A DNA stretch of 64,000 nucleotides from UBA11524 sp045132495 (GCA_045132495.1 JBGUSK010000069.1:1-64000), one strand, 5' to 3'; counted from the stretch's first letter, positions 16,066 through 25,409 are shown. Made by a program: numbers and translations. The notes: generated by a model from the sequence alone, not told the origin.

Positions 16066-17058
16066 TTACAGGAAGGGACGGATATCCAGCACCAGCTTCA
16101 GCGGCACGGACGTGCGGATGTAACCCGGCAGCGCATCCTGCAGCACCGCCAGCGCGCACACGATGGCGAAGAGAGTGTTCAGGTCGTTCAGGATTTCGCT
16201 GGTCTGCGGATCCATCCGCAGCAGCTGGCTGATCAGCCCATCTGCTATCTCCCGCAGGATCTGCTGCGTTTCATCGAAGCGCTCGCCCGCACGGCGCTGC
16301 ACCCGTGCCATCAGGTAGGCGAAGTCGATGTCCGCCCAGCCGACCTCCCGGGCAAAGTCAATGCAGGCCCCCTCCCGGTATGCCCGGATGCAGGTATCCA
16401 GCAGCGCCTTGGGGTACGGCAGCGCCCGTCTGGCATGCTCGTAGCTGAACACATAATGAAAGGTTGCCGCCAGATAATGGAACCTCGGCGCACCACTCAG
16501 GCAGCCCTTCTTCCACAGGCCAGTTTCCGGGTCGGCATTTTCATCCAGCCACTGGAAGTAATGATCCTCCCAGTCGTCATCAGATGTGCCAGTCAGGAGC
16601 ATTGAGGCATAGATGCCCGCCCCCAGATGCGAGCCCAACCAGGGATTCGCCTTCCAGTCGATATCCTCCATGAAACGGAACAGCGCGTCCCTGTCCAGGT
16701 ATTTTTCAAAGGCCTTCGCGCGGTACAGCGGGCGGGCATCCAGCAGCTTCAGTGCGCCGGACACGAAGGCTGTGGTATGGGTCTCATAGTTCCCCGGATT
16801 GACAAACAGGCCGCTCTGCGCATCCTGAAATTCCTGCAGCACCTGGACGAAGGCCCACCTCTCCTCCGCAGAATCCGGCAGCGCGCCGATGGTGTAGAGG
16901 ATATTCACCGCATTGGCGCAGCCATACGGGGTGCTGCCCAGATTGCGGCTGCCCTTTGCGTCCTGGGTGAGCCAGCGGGTGTATTCACCAGGCTTGTCCA
17001 GATGGTGCCGGGCAACAATTTCCTTCACGCACTGAATGAACAGTCTCAAATCATGCAT
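16066..17058 (-). CDS. Predicted alpha/alpha-toroid protein (prenyltransferase/terpenoid-cyclase-like fold), function unknown
   Basis: 330 aa, almost entirely helical, with repeated glycine-aromatic turns (GSTPYGCANAVNILYTIG, QSGLFVNPGNYETHTTAF, GLWKKGCLSGAPRFHY) typical of alpha/alpha-barrel repeats as in terpenoid cyclases, prenyltransferases and some uronyl lyases. No catalytic signature is recognised and there is no signal peptide. Its placement among carbohydrate genes suggests a sugar-related role, but this is only context. It is transcribed alone, converging on the NAGPA-domain gene. Confidence 0.6.
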   Translation of the reverse strand: MHDLRLFIQCVKEIVARHHLDKPGEYTRWLTQDAKGSRNLGSTPYGCANAVNILYTIGALPDSAEERWAFVQVLQEFQDAQSGLFVNPGNYETHTTAFVSGALKLLDARPLYRAKAFEKYLDRDALFRFMEDIDWKANPWLGSHLGAGIYASMLLTGTSDDDWEDHYFQWLDENADPETGLWKKGCLSGAPRFHYLAATFHYVFSYEHARRALPYPKALLDTCIRAYREGACIDFAREVGWADIDFAYLMARVQRRAGERFDETQQILREIADGLISQLLRMDPQTSEILNDLNTLFAIVCALAVLQDALPGYIRTSVPLKLVLDIRPFL

Positions 17059-17214
17059 CGTTTTGTCCCTCTCTACGTTTTCTTCATCATATCACAAGCC
17101 GCGCCAATGTCAAGCGGAAAGTCCACCTTCCCAGGGAAATGCCACGCTGTGAAAAACCTGACAATCTCAGCAGGAATCCCTTTCTCCGTGTCGAATAGCA
17201 AATGCAGAGGGAGG

Positions 17215-17241
17215 TTGTCCCCCATGCTTGCACAATATAAT
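17215..17241 (+). promoter_or_regulatory. Promoter of the FucO-type dehydrogenase
   Basis: A perfect TATAAT at 17236-17241 stands 17 bp before the ATG; the best upstream hexamer TTGTCC (17215-17220) has a short 15-bp spacer, so the -35 part is weak. Confidence 0.5.
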
Positions 17242-17258
17242 ACAGGAGGTTGATTCCC

Positions 17259-18407
17259 ATGGCGAATCGCATCGTTCTCAATCCCATCTCCTATCACGGC
17301 AAGGGCGCTATCGAGTCCATCGTGCCCGAGGTGCAGTCCCGCGGCCTGAAGAAGGCTTTCGTGTGCTCCGACCCCGACCTGCTCAAGTTCGGCGTGACGG
17401 ACAAGGTCACCAAGCTACTGGACGCTGCCGGCTGCGCGTATGAGATCTACTCCAACATCAAGCCCAATCCCACCATCGAGAACGTCCAGACCGGCGTGGC
17501 TGCTTATCAGGCTTCCGGCGCGGATTACATCATCGCCATCGGCGGCGGCTCCTCCATGGATACCGCCAAGGCCATCGGCATCATCATCACCAACCCGGAG
17601 TTCGCCGACGTGCGTTCCCTGGAGGGCGTGGCTCCCACCAAGAACAAGACCGTCTTCACCATCGCCGTGCCCACCACCGCGGGTACTGCGGCGGAAGTCA
17701 CCATCAACTACGTCATCACCGACGTGGAAAAGAAGCGCAAGTTCGTCTGCGTGGACGTGCATGACATCCCCGAAGTGGCTGTCGTCGATCCCGACATGAT
17801 GTCCACCATGCCCAAGGGCCTGACTGCCGCCACCGGCATGGACGCCCTGACCCACGCCATCGAAGGTTTCACCACCAAGGCTGCCTGGGAAATGACCGAT
17901 ATGTTCCACCTCAAGGCCATCGAGATCATTTCGAAGTCCCTGCGCGCTGCAGTGAACGGCGAAGCTGAAGGCTTCGAGGGCATGGCGCTGGGCCAGTATG
18001 TGGCCGGCATGGGATTCTCCAATGTGGGTCTGGGCATCGTACACTCCATGGCGCACTGCCTGGGCGCGCTCTATGACACCCCCCACGGCGTGGCCAACGC
18101 CATCCTGCTGCCCACCATCATGGAGTACAACGCTCCCGTGACCGGCGACAAGTACAAGTACATCGCCGCCGCCATGGGCGTTGAGGGCACCGAAAACATG
18201 ACCGTGGAAGAGTACCGCAAGGCCGCCTGCGACGCGGTGAAGCAGCTCTCCGCCGATGTGGGCATCCCCGCTGATCTGAAGGAGATCGTCAACCCCGCCG
18301 ACCTGGACTTCCTGGCTGAATCCGCCTTCGCGGACGCCTGCCGTCCCGGCAATCCCCGCGACACCTCCGTGGAAGAGATCAAGGAGCTGTACAAGAAGCT
18401 GCTGTGA
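17259..18407 (+). CDS. fucO: Iron-containing alcohol dehydrogenase, lactaldehyde reductase type
   Basis: 382 aa from ATG 17259 (AGGAGG upstream; an in-frame ATG at 17250 lies inside the spacer). Sequence blocks match E. coli FucO closely: AIGGGSSMDTAKAIGIIITNPEFADVRSLEG in the NAD-binding domain, TTAGTAAEVTINYVITD, KFVCVDVHDIP, ATGMDALTHAIEG, and the metal ligands in VHSMAHCLGALYDTPHGVANA. FucO reduces L-lactaldehyde from fucose or rhamnose breakdown to 1,2-propanediol and regenerates NAD. Rhamnose is released by the rhamnogalacturonan enzymes elsewhere in the window. Single-gene unit. Confidence 0.88.
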   Translation: MANRIVLNPISYHGKGAIESIVPEVQSRGLKKAFVCSDPDLLKFGVTDKVTKLLDAAGCAYEIYSNIKPNPTIENVQTGVAAYQASGADYIIAIGGGSSMDTAKAIGIIITNPEFADVRSLEGVAPTKNKTVFTIAVPTTAGTAAEVTINYVITDVEKKRKFVCVDVHDIPEVAVVDPDMMSTMPKGLTAATGMDALTHAIEGFTTKAAWEMTDMFHLKAIEIISKSLRAAVNGEAEGFEGMALGQYVAGMGFSNVGLGIVHSMAHCLGALYDTPHGVANAILLPTIMEYNAPVTGDKYKYIAAAMGVEGTENMTVEEYRKAACDAVKQLSADVGIPADLKEIVNPADLDFLAESAFADACRPGNPRDTSVEEIKELYKKLL

Positions 18408-18514
18408 GGGTCTTCGACCCATTTTGGCGCTGCCGCGCGGCGTTGATTCCCTTGTCGGAGTCACGCCGCACGGAGGGCGCGGCGCGACGCACCCCCTGAC
18501 AAAAAGATACCTTT
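18408..18514. repeat. GC-rich palindromic intergenic stretch
   Basis: It contains hairpins GGGTC-TTC-GACCC and a larger GCGCCGCG-type inverted region ahead of the terminator. No coding frame is supported. It may be a dispersed palindromic repeat, but no second full copy is in the window. Confidence 0.4.
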
Positions 18515-18541
18515 AGCCTCCCCATCCCCGGGGAGGCTTTC
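18515..18541 (+). terminator. Intrinsic terminator after the FucO-type gene
   Basis: Stem AGCCTCCCC / GGGGAGGCT followed by TTCTGC. Confidence 0.8.
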
Positions 18542-18548
18542 TGCATGC

Positions 18549-18575
18549 AAAAAAGCCAGTCCCTCACAGACTGGC
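18549..18575 (-). terminator. Intrinsic terminator of the small membrane protein gene
   Basis: On the minus strand GCCAGTC / GACTGGC followed by TTTTTT, just after the stop at 18583. Confidence 0.85.
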
Positions 18576-18582
18576 CTGATGC

Positions 18583-18867
18583 TTATGCCTTCTTGTTGTT
18601 CTCCACAAAGCGAACCGTCAGGAAAGCGCCGACGCCGCCAAAGAGCACCAGCAACGCCCAGATCAGATACTTCTTCAGCAGATAGAGCAGCACCGCGCCC
18701 ATCTCAGGCCTGGCTGCATCCAGCACAGCCTTCATGTGCTTCACATCCATGATCTCCTTCAGGCCGAAGAAGGTGATCACGATCGCTACGATCATGCAAA
18801 CCAGCATTGCGATCTTGGCAATCAGCAGCGGTTTGCTGAGCCTGAAATCAAACAGTTCCTTCAACAT
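18583..18867 (-). CDS. Small two-helix membrane protein, unknown function
   Basis: 94 aa with two membrane helices: about residues 15-38 (LIAKIAMLVCMIVAIVITFF) and 62-85 (YLIWALLVLFGGVGAFLTV), a short polar loop between them and a basic tail ending NNKKA. No family is recognised. GGAAC-type spacing upstream is weak but the codon usage matches neighbours and it has its own terminator. It is separated from the MATE gene by about 120 bp. Confidence 0.6.
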   Translation of the reverse strand: MLKELFDFRLSKPLLIAKIAMLVCMIVAIVITFFGLKEIMDVKHMKAVLDAARPEMGAVLLYLLKKYLIWALLVLFGGVGAFLTVRFVENNKKA

Positions 18868-18985
18868 CTTTGGTCACCTGTTCCTTTCATCGGACTGATT
18901 TGTGTTCATTATAGCCGTACTTGTCTGATCTGTCAACGCACTTGCCGAAAACAACCAACTTTCGCCCGTTTTGGTTCAGATTGTC

Positions 18986-20374
18986 TTATTCATCCTGCCC
19001 GTGCAGCGGATTCCACAGTCCCCGGACATAGCACCAGAGGAACAGCCCGAACAGCAGCAGATTATGGGCGATCATACAGGCCCAGGCGGATACCAACCCC
19101 ATGCCCAGATATTTCGTGCAGATGAAGGTGCCCAGGATGCGTACCGCCCACATGCCCGCCACATTGAAGATGAATGGAAGCTTTGTACGGCCCACGCCCT
19201 GCATCATGCCCTCCACAATGATGGAGAAACCATAGAAGGGCTCAGACACCGCCACCATCCGCAGCACTGTCACGCCCAGGGCGATCACCGCCGCATCCGC
19301 AGAGAAAAGCTGTACCAGCGGCGGCGCGAACAGGAACAGCAGCCCGCCGGAGACGATCATCAGCCCCACCTCGATGGGAATGAACATCCTTGCCAGCTTC
19401 TTCATCCGCTGCGGGTCCTTGGCGCCGTAAGCGTTGCCCGCCAGGGTTGCCGCCGCTGTCTGCATGCCGTAGCCAGGGATGTAGAACAGGCTCTCCACCG
19501 TGTTGGCGACAGTATGGGCGCTGGTCGCCACCTCACCCAGCGCATTGATCATCGCGGCAAAGGCCACATAGCCCAGCGACGTGCCGAAGCGCTGAAGCAT
19601 ATTCGGAATCGCGACCCTCACCGTGGGTTTGAGGATCGACCAGTCCGGGCGGAATTTCTGTCCGCGCGGAGAGACCATCGGATGCTTCCACAGCACGATG
19701 GTGATGTAGATGCCGCCCACCGCCACCGCAATGGCGCTCGCCACCGCCGCACCGATCACGCCCCAGCCTGCGCCAGGCATGGTGAAGGTGATCCCCAGCA
19801 GGGAAAGCTCACGGGTAGGATAGATCAGCAGGAAGTTCAGCACCACATTGATGATATTCACCCACACGCCGACCTTCATGGGCGTTTTGGTATCGCCCGC
19901 CGCACGGAGCACCGTGCCGAAGATGATCGTCGCAGCGCGGAAAAGCATGGGCGTATACAGGATGAAGAAATACTGTGTCGCCAGCGGGCGGACAGATTCC
20001 GCCACCTGCATCCAGACCGGAACCATGCCACTCAGGCCAAGGGTGACGATGGTGAAGATCACGCCAGCGCCCACGGTCACGATAACGGCCTGGGCGACAG
20101 CCTTCGCCGATGCATCCCGGTCACCCGCACCGCAGGCCCTGGCAATAAACGATAAAAAACCCACGCCCCAGGCGCTCACCATGCCGCCGATCAGCCACCC
20201 CACGGTGGTCGTCGCGCCGACAGCCGCCATGGCATTCGTGCCGAGGCTACCCACCATCGCCGTGTCGATATACTGTACGGCAGTCTGCATCAGCTGCTCC
20301 AGCATGGTGGGCCATGCCAGTGCCAGAATCACCCGCATCGTCTGCTTGTCCAGACCTTTGAACCAGTTGCGCAT
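18986..20374 (-). CDS. MATE-family multidrug efflux transporter
   Basis: 462 aa with twelve predicted membrane helices in two halves. The start PTMLEQLMQTAVQYIDTAMVGSLG and the repeat in the second half (GEVATSAHTVANTVESLFYIPGYGMQTAAATLAGNAYGAK) are characteristic of MatE domains. Such carriers expel cationic drugs and metabolites against Na+ or H+. The substrate here is unknown. On the minus strand TTGACA at about 20435-20440 could be the -35 box. Divergent to degV across about 250 bp. Confidence 0.92.
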   Translation of the reverse strand: MRNWFKGLDKQTMRVILALAWPTMLEQLMQTAVQYIDTAMVGSLGTNAMAAVGATTTVGWLIGGMVSAWGVGFLSFIARACGAGDRDASAKAVAQAVIVTVGAGVIFTIVTLGLSGMVPVWMQVAESVRPLATQYFFILYTPMLFRAATIIFGTVLRAAGDTKTPMKVGVWVNIINVVLNFLLIYPTRELSLLGITFTMPGAGWGVIGAAVASAIAVAVGGIYITIVLWKHPMVSPRGQKFRPDWSILKPTVRVAIPNMLQRFGTSLGYVAFAAMINALGEVATSAHTVANTVESLFYIPGYGMQTAAATLAGNAYGAKDPQRMKKLARMFIPIEVGLMIVSGGLLFLFAPPLVQLFSADAAVIALGVTVLRMVAVSEPFYGFSIIVEGMMQGVGRTKLPFIFNVAGMWAVRILGTFICTKYLGMGLVSAWACMIAHNLLLFGLFLWCYVRGLWNPLHGQDE

Positions 20375-20622
20375 TTATTACCTCATGATCCTGATAAATT
20401 CATTCCAGCATATTGAATCAGATTTCCGCCCCCTTGTCAACCGGTTTTGTACAAATCAGCCGGACGCCCCTTGATTCCCAGCGGATTTTATGGCATTATA
20501 GTAAGGCTTGTCAATGCTTTATCAACCAGCGTTGATGCGCAGTTGACGTTCAGTTTATCCACCTGTGATATACTGTTTGGGAAATCATCCCCTGTCGATG
20601 CGCCATCAGAAAGGAAAGCCCT

Positions 20623-21471
20623 ATGGTCAAGATCATTTCCGACAGCACCTGTGATCTCTCCCCAGAGCTGATCACCCGCTATGATATCGATATTCTCCCC
20701 CTGCACATCATCCTGGGCGAGGACGACTACCTGGACGGCCAGGGCGTCACGCCGGATGACATCTACCGCTGGGCAGACGAGAACCGTTCCTCCCCCAAGA
20801 CCGCCGCGATCTCCATGGAGGACGCCCTTGCTGCTCTTTCGCCCTATGCCAGGGAAGGCCGAGAGGTGATATGCTTCACCATTTCAGGCAGCATGTCCTC
20901 CACATACAATGTGATGTGCATGGCGGCTGAGCAGACCGATCCTGCACGCATTCATGTGATCAACTCAAAGAACCTCTCCACCGGCGTTGGATTGCAGGTC
21001 ATCGCTGCGGCAGAGATGGCGAGGCTGGGCGCATCCGCCTCCGAGATCGTGGAGAAGATCATGGCAGACCGCGACCTGGTGCGCGCCTCCTTCGTGGTGG
21101 ATACGCTGACCTACCTGCATCGCGGCGGCCGCTGCTCCAGTGTGGCAGCCCTGATGGGCGGCGCGCTGAAGCTCCACCCCCGCATCGGCGTGGCGGAAGG
21201 CAAGATGAGCGCAGGCAAGAAGTACCGCGGCAGGATGGATCGCGTCATCCGCGATTATGTTGCCGATATGACGGACGAGCTGCTTGCCGCCCGCAAGGAG
21301 CACGTCTTCATCACCCATTCCGGCTGTGACGAGAATACCATCGCCGCCGTCTACGGCATGCTGGACAATCTCCATCATTTTGAGGAGATCCACGTTACCC
21401 GCGCAGGCGGCGTGATCTCCAGCCACTGCGGCCCCGGCACGCTGGGTGTGCTGTACATCGCCGGCAACTGA
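20623..21471 (+). CDS. DegV-family fatty-acid-binding protein
   Basis: 282 aa. It opens MVKIISDSTCDLSPELITRY, the DegV signature with the SDST loop, and contains FTISGSMSSTYNVM and VVDTLTYLHRGGRCSSVAALMG, which line the bound fatty acid. DegV/FakB proteins present fatty acids to FakA kinase for phospholipid synthesis. FakA is not in this window. AAAGGAAAG precedes the ATG. The PAP2-type gene follows after 20 bp, so the two lipid-related genes are probably co-transcribed. Confidence 0.93.
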   Translation: MVKIISDSTCDLSPELITRYDIDILPLHIILGEDDYLDGQGVTPDDIYRWADENRSSPKTAAISMEDALAALSPYAREGREVICFTISGSMSSTYNVMCMAAEQTDPARIHVINSKNLSTGVGLQVIAAAEMARLGASASEIVEKIMADRDLVRASFVVDTLTYLHRGGRCSSVAALMGGALKLHPRIGVAEGKMSAGKKYRGRMDRVIRDYVADMTDELLAARKEHVFITHSGCDENTIAAVYGMLDNLHHFEEIHVTRAGGVISSHCGPGTLGVLYIAGN

Positions 21472-21491
21472 TCAACCAAGGAGAATCACCC

Positions 21492-22196
21492 ATGAAGCTT
21501 CGTCCTCCCGTCATCGACTACCGCAGGCTCCGGCTGAACAACCTTCTTTCACCGGAGTTCCGCCATGTGCTGCTGCTTTTGTACTGGCTGGCCTATCTGC
21601 TGTCCTTCATTCTGCTGGAAAGACTTTTCCCCGCCCCTGAATACAACACGGTCTGGTGCCCCCTGGACGATCTGATCCCCTTCTGCGAATGGTTCATCTT
21701 CCCCTACATGTCCTGGCATGTGTCGCTTCTGTGGATGTCGCTGTACACGCTGGCGTACGATATCCCGGCGTTCAAGCGCTTCATGTGGAACCTGATCCTG
21801 ACCACCATCCTGGCGGAGATCGTCTATGTGATCTGGCCCAGCCAGCAGCTGCTGCGCCCTGACCTGACCGCCCTGGGCCGGGAAAACGTCCTCACCTGGG
21901 CGGCAGGCATCATCTACACCGTGGACACCAACACCAACGTGTGCCCCTCGCTGCACTGCATCGGCGGCTTCGCGATCCTTTTTGCGGCGCTGGATATGCC
22001 CCAGTTCCGCAAAAAAGCCTGGCCGTTGTTTTTCACCGTGTTTGCGCTTTTGATCTGCGCCTCCACCGTGTTCATGAAGCAGCATTCCATCGTGGATTTC
22101 TTCGCAGCCATTCCGGTCATCATCATCGGCTGGTTTGCATTCTACTTCCGTCCGTGGAAGAAGGCCTTCGCCAGTGAAAAGGGCGTTTCCGCATAA
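21492..22196 (+). CDS. PAP2-superfamily membrane phosphatase-like protein
   Basis: 234 aa with about six membrane helices. The PAP2 blocks are present in Aur1/Ipt1-like form: CPSLHCIGGFAI (block 2) and MKQHSIVDFFAAIP (block 3, catalytic His and Asp). Such proteins dephosphorylate or transfer lipid-linked phosphates at the membrane surface. The N-terminal block is degenerate, so catalysis is probable but unproven. AAGGAG precedes the ATG and it follows degV closely; a terminator ends the unit. Confidence 0.82.
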   Translation: MKLRPPVIDYRRLRLNNLLSPEFRHVLLLLYWLAYLLSFILLERLFPAPEYNTVWCPLDDLIPFCEWFIFPYMSWHVSLLWMSLYTLAYDIPAFKRFMWNLILTTILAEIVYVIWPSQQLLRPDLTALGRENVLTWAAGIIYTVDTNTNVCPSLHCIGGFAILFAALDMPQFRKKAWPLFFTVFALLICASTVFMKQHSIVDFFAAIPVIIIGWFAFYFRPWKKAFASEKGVSA

Positions 22197-22201
22197 TAAT
22201 T

Positions 22202-22231
22202 CCGGCACTCCATCATCGGAGCGCCGGTTTT
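22202..22231 (+). terminator. Intrinsic terminator between convergent units
   Basis: Stem CCGGCACTCC / GGAGCGCCGG with a 6-nt loop and TTTTC. It can serve the degV-PAP2 unit and possibly the convergent lyase gene. Confidence 0.8.
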
Positions 22232-22234
22232 CAT

Positions 22235-23254
22235 TTACCAGTCCTTCATGACCTGCTTCAGGTCGATCGTGCAGACCTGGGCAATGCCGTTTTCATCCGG
22301 GTTGTTGAACAGCACCATATCTCCTGCCCGGTTGAAGGAGGGGTGCTGGTGATCCGCACCGGAGGAGCAGGAGCCGGTGGTCGCGATGAGCTTCTGCTTG
22401 CCGGTCTCGCGCTCGATGAGCACGATGCCCTCCTGCACCGTCACGCCCAGATAGCTGATGCGATCAGCTACCAGCCACTTGCGGTCGCGGCTCAGACAGG
22501 GGTGGAGCAGCTGCTCGCTTTCCGTAGCCTTGTCGAAGTGACGGCCATCCTTATCGCCGATCATGATCTGCCCACGCAGCTTCATAAAGGCCATTTCGCT
22601 GCCGTCCGCTGCCCATACTTCATGGGTGATCCACTCATTGGGGTGCTCAACGTAGTAGGGGCGGACATATCGCTCCGGCACGTCGAACATCCATGTCCTT
22701 TGGAAAGCATCGCCCTCGGTCTCATGGATATAGAAGATCAGGTCCTCATCCGTGGGGCAAATCTGCGCATGGCCCAGGCGGTAGTCGCTCTGATAAACGA
22801 TCTCGCAGGGTTTGCCGGGGTCAAGGATGATCAGAGAGTAAATCTTGTTGGGCAGGTGATAGCTGCAGGCAATGCGCCCCGTGTCCGCCGCGGTGAAATG
22901 GGTCGTAAGCTTTCCGCCCGCGGGCAGCTCGCCGATCTTCTCCCGGCTGTTGTCATCCAGGTTGATGCGGTAGACCTCGTTGCCATTGCGGCTGGCGTAG
23001 GCCACATTCTTCACCCGATCCAGCGCAAAGCCCAGGTAGCTCTCGTCGGTCACCACGGTCATTTCGCCCGTGGCGACGTCCACACGGTAGCAGCCGCCGT
23101 CGTTGCAGCCATGGGTCTGGTTCTTGTTGAAGAAGAAATACCTGTCATCCACGGAGAAGTTCTCAGAGGTGAAGTAGAGCTTGGAATTGCGCTCCGGCCC
23201 CTCCGTATAGCGGCGGATCATGTAGCCGGTAACCGGGTCGCGGTATTCGATCAT
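22235..23254 (-). CDS. ogl: Oligogalacturonate lyase (PL22-type)
   Basis: 339 aa beta-propeller. ENFSVDDRYFFFNKN, LGHAQICPTDEDLIFYIHETEG, WITHEVWAADGSEMAF and GADHQHPSFNRAGDMVLF match oligogalacturonate lyases, the last three supplying the His residues that hold the metal. The enzyme splits di- and oligogalacturonates by beta-elimination in the cytoplasm. There is no signal peptide. It forms one minus-strand unit with the deacetylase upstream (21-bp gap) and diverges from the ABC importer operon, which supports a pectin role. Confidence 0.88.
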   Translation of the reverse strand: MIEYRDPVTGYMIRRYTEGPERNSKLYFTSENFSVDDRYFFFNKNQTHGCNDGGCYRVDVATGEMTVVTDESYLGFALDRVKNVAYASRNGNEVYRINLDDNSREKIGELPAGGKLTTHFTAADTGRIACSYHLPNKIYSLIILDPGKPCEIVYQSDYRLGHAQICPTDEDLIFYIHETEGDAFQRTWMFDVPERYVRPYYVEHPNEWITHEVWAADGSEMAFMKLRGQIMIGDKDGRHFDKATESEQLLHPCLSRDRKWLVADRISYLGVTVQEGIVLIERETGKQKLIATTGSCSSGADHQHPSFNRAGDMVLFNNPDENGIAQVCTIDLKQVMKDW

Positions 23255-23275
23255 GGGAAACCCTCCTTTGTATCG

Positions 23276-24073
23276 TTACAGATTGACAAGCTGCCCCGCC
23301 GGAATACAGATGGGCGGCGCATCATTGACCCTGATCCAGCAATCGCGGCAATTGGGATTGAAGACGAAGGTATTGTCCGCAGAAAACTGCAGGCGCTGGA
23401 AATCGTCCATCGCGTCCATAAACTCGATGTTGGTGCAGTACCAGGTATCCTCCCTGCCGCCCACCAGCTTGCAGAAAGCCTCCATCGTGTCCCAGTTGTT
23501 CTTGTCATCAAACTCATAGGAGTGGCCCCAGACGTACATCAGGTACAAATACTGCTGCTTGAACAGGCCCACAAACTGCTCGCCCAGCTCCAGCAGGCGG
23601 GTGTTGTGGTGACAGGTGGCCTGCCAGCGATAGGGATTCTCCGGCAGCCCGAAGTGACCGGAGGATCCCACCACACGGCTGTAGCGGATGCCGCACATGG
23701 GCAGCAGAGCCTCGATGTCCCTGGTCACCGAGCCATTGGGGTAGCTCAGGCCGCGGACGGGGTAGCCGCAGTAGCTTTCCAGCGCGCGGCGGTCAGCCAG
23801 CACTTCCTCCACCACATTGGGCAGCGGGCAGCGGGCGATGGTCGGGTGGGTCACCGTGTGGCAGGACACTTCATGCCCTTTGTACAGCGTCGGAATCTCC
23901 TCGGGCTGCACATGGTTCTCGTCCATCAGCCCACTGTTGAGGTGGAAGGTGCCGCGGATGCCGTACTTGTTGAAGATTTCGATCAACCGGCGATCCTGGG
24001 TCCTGCCATCGTCGTAGGACATGGTGAGGGCCTTGTGCTTTCCGCCGGGGAAGCATTGATAGACCTTGTTCAT
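23276..24073 (-). CDS. Polysaccharide deacetylase (CE4, NodB-type) family protein
   Basis: 265 aa. NodB blocks are clear: MSYDDG (metal Asp), CHTVTHPTIA (the two metal His) and RGLSYPNGS. There is no signal peptide, which is unusual for peptidoglycan deacetylases but common for cytoplasmic relatives in plant-polysaccharide loci; the substrate is probably an acetylated sugar imported by the neighbouring transporter. It is the first gene of the unit with the lyase; GGAG precedes its ATG. Confidence 0.85.
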   Translation of the reverse strand: MNKVYQCFPGGKHKALTMSYDDGRTQDRRLIEIFNKYGIRGTFHLNSGLMDENHVQPEEIPTLYKGHEVSCHTVTHPTIARCPLPNVVEEVLADRRALESYCGYPVRGLSYPNGSVTRDIEALLPMCGIRYSRVVGSSGHFGLPENPYRWQATCHHNTRLLELGEQFVGLFKQQYLYLMYVWGHSYEFDDKNNWDTMEAFCKLVGGREDTWYCTNIEFMDAMDDFQRLQFSADNTFVFNPNCRDCWIRVNDAPPICIPAGQLVNL

Positions 24074-24452
24074 CTTGACTCATCTCCTGTCAGGATTTTG
24101 TAAAAGTGATTCGCCCTCCGCCGCAATTCTCCTGCCTGTTTGCAGACAGGTTCTTTTTTTGTTTGTTTCGAACCGGATTTCACATTTTCCAAGGGCATGT
24201 CAATGTGTTTTCATTTGTTCATATTCATCCAACTTGTGCCCGGTTTTGTCCAACATAACCAGCAACTATTTACAAAATCGCCCCGTAGAAATAGAATAAC
24301 ATTAACAAAAGACCGATCACACAGGAAGATATACTGGAATTGACTTGAAATCCGGGTCGAAATTGGGCAAATGAGCAAAACCCGTTCCCACAATCAGCAG
24401 ATTCCAATGCACCCTGCGTGCATTTTCATTTTCAGGCACGAGGAGGATAAAA
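24074..24452. promoter_or_regulatory. Divergent control region between the deacetylase and the ABC importer
   Basis: 379 bp with no supported gene. It is AT-rich in the middle. It holds a hairpin with a long T-tract at 24135-24163 on the plus strand that has no plus-strand gene before it, a TATACT at about 24331, and TTGACT at about 24342. AGGAGG lies just before the ATG at 24453. No single clear promoter pair could be fixed. Confidence 0.45.
24135..24163 (+). terminator. Terminator-like hairpin inside the divergent region
   Basis: CCTGTTTGCAGACAGG forms a stem and is followed by TTCTTTTTTTG. Because no plus-strand gene lies upstream, it may end a short RNA or act as an attenuator in the importer leader. 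Confidence 0.5.
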
Positions 24453-25409
24453 ATGAGCGAAAATGCAATCAAGACCAAATCAATCCATGGCACCGGCAAA
24501 GAATACTGGCGACGCCTGGGCGCGGATCTTCTGCGGGACAAGTGGCTTTATCTGCTGCTGTTACCGGGCCTGATCTACTTCATCGTCTTCAAATACCTGC
24601 CCATGTGGGGCATCGTGATCTCCTTTGAAAATTACGTTCCTTTTTCCGGCATCTTCAAGAGCGAATGGGTCGGTCTGAAATGGTTTGAGTACTTCTTCAA
24701 ATTCCCGTCCTGGACGCGCTATCTGAAGAACACCCTCATTCTCTCCTTCATGAACCTGATCTTCTACTTCCCCGCCCCCATCATCCTGGCACTGCTGCTG
24801 AATGAAATGCGCTCCCTGCGCTACAAGAAGCTGCTTCAGACGCTGCTGTATGTGCCCCATTTCATCTCCATCGTGATCGTCGTTTCCATCACCATGGTTC
24901 TGTTCAATGCCGGCGGCATCGTCTATCAGGTCACCGAGAAAGTGCTGGGCCATCCCATTAACTACATGGGTTCCCCGGATACCTTCCGCTGGATGATCAT
25001 CGGTCAGTCCATCTGGAAGGAAACCGGCTGGGGCACCATCATTTTCCTGGCCGCGCTGACCAATGTCGACACCCAGCTGTATGAGGCCGCGATGGTCGAT
25101 GGTGCGGGCCGCCTGCGCAGGTTGTGGCACATCACCCTGCCTGCCATCCGCTCCACCATCGTGCTGATGCTGATCCTGCGCATGGGCTCTATGCTGGATA
25201 CCGGCCACGATCACCTGATCCTGATGGCAAACTCCCTCAACCGCTCCGCCTCCCAGACGCTGGACGTGTTCGTCTACCAGCAGGGTCTTCAGTCCGGCCA
25301 GTACTCCTATGCTTCCGCAATTGGCCTGATGAAGTCCATCGTCAGCGTCATCCTGGTCGTCAGTTCCAACAAGATCGCTCATGCGCTGGGCGAGTCCGGC
25401 CTGTACTAA
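24453..25409 (+). CDS. ABC sugar importer permease, LplB type
   Basis: 318 aa with six membrane helices. The cytoplasmic loop EAAMVDGAGRLRRLWHITLPAI (near residue 220) is the EAA motif that contacts the ATPase. The N-terminal LLPGLIYFIVFKYLPMWGIVISFENY is typical of LplB-like permeases of the CUT1 group that import oligosaccharides, including rhamnogalacturonan fragments. No ATPase gene is nearby; such importers commonly share one MsmX-type ATPase. AGGAGG precedes the start; the partner permease follows after 18 bp. Confidence 0.93.
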   Translation: MSENAIKTKSIHGTGKEYWRRLGADLLRDKWLYLLLLPGLIYFIVFKYLPMWGIVISFENYVPFSGIFKSEWVGLKWFEYFFKFPSWTRYLKNTLILSFMNLIFYFPAPIILALLLNEMRSLRYKKLLQTLLYVPHFISIVIVVSITMVLFNAGGIVYQVTEKVLGHPINYMGSPDTFRWMIIGQSIWKETGWGTIIFLAALTNVDTQLYEAAMVDGAGRLRRLWHITLPAIRSTIVLMLILRMGSMLDTGHDHLILMANSLNRSASQTLDVFVYQQGLQSGQYSYASAIGLMKSIVSVILVVSSNKIAHALGESGLY

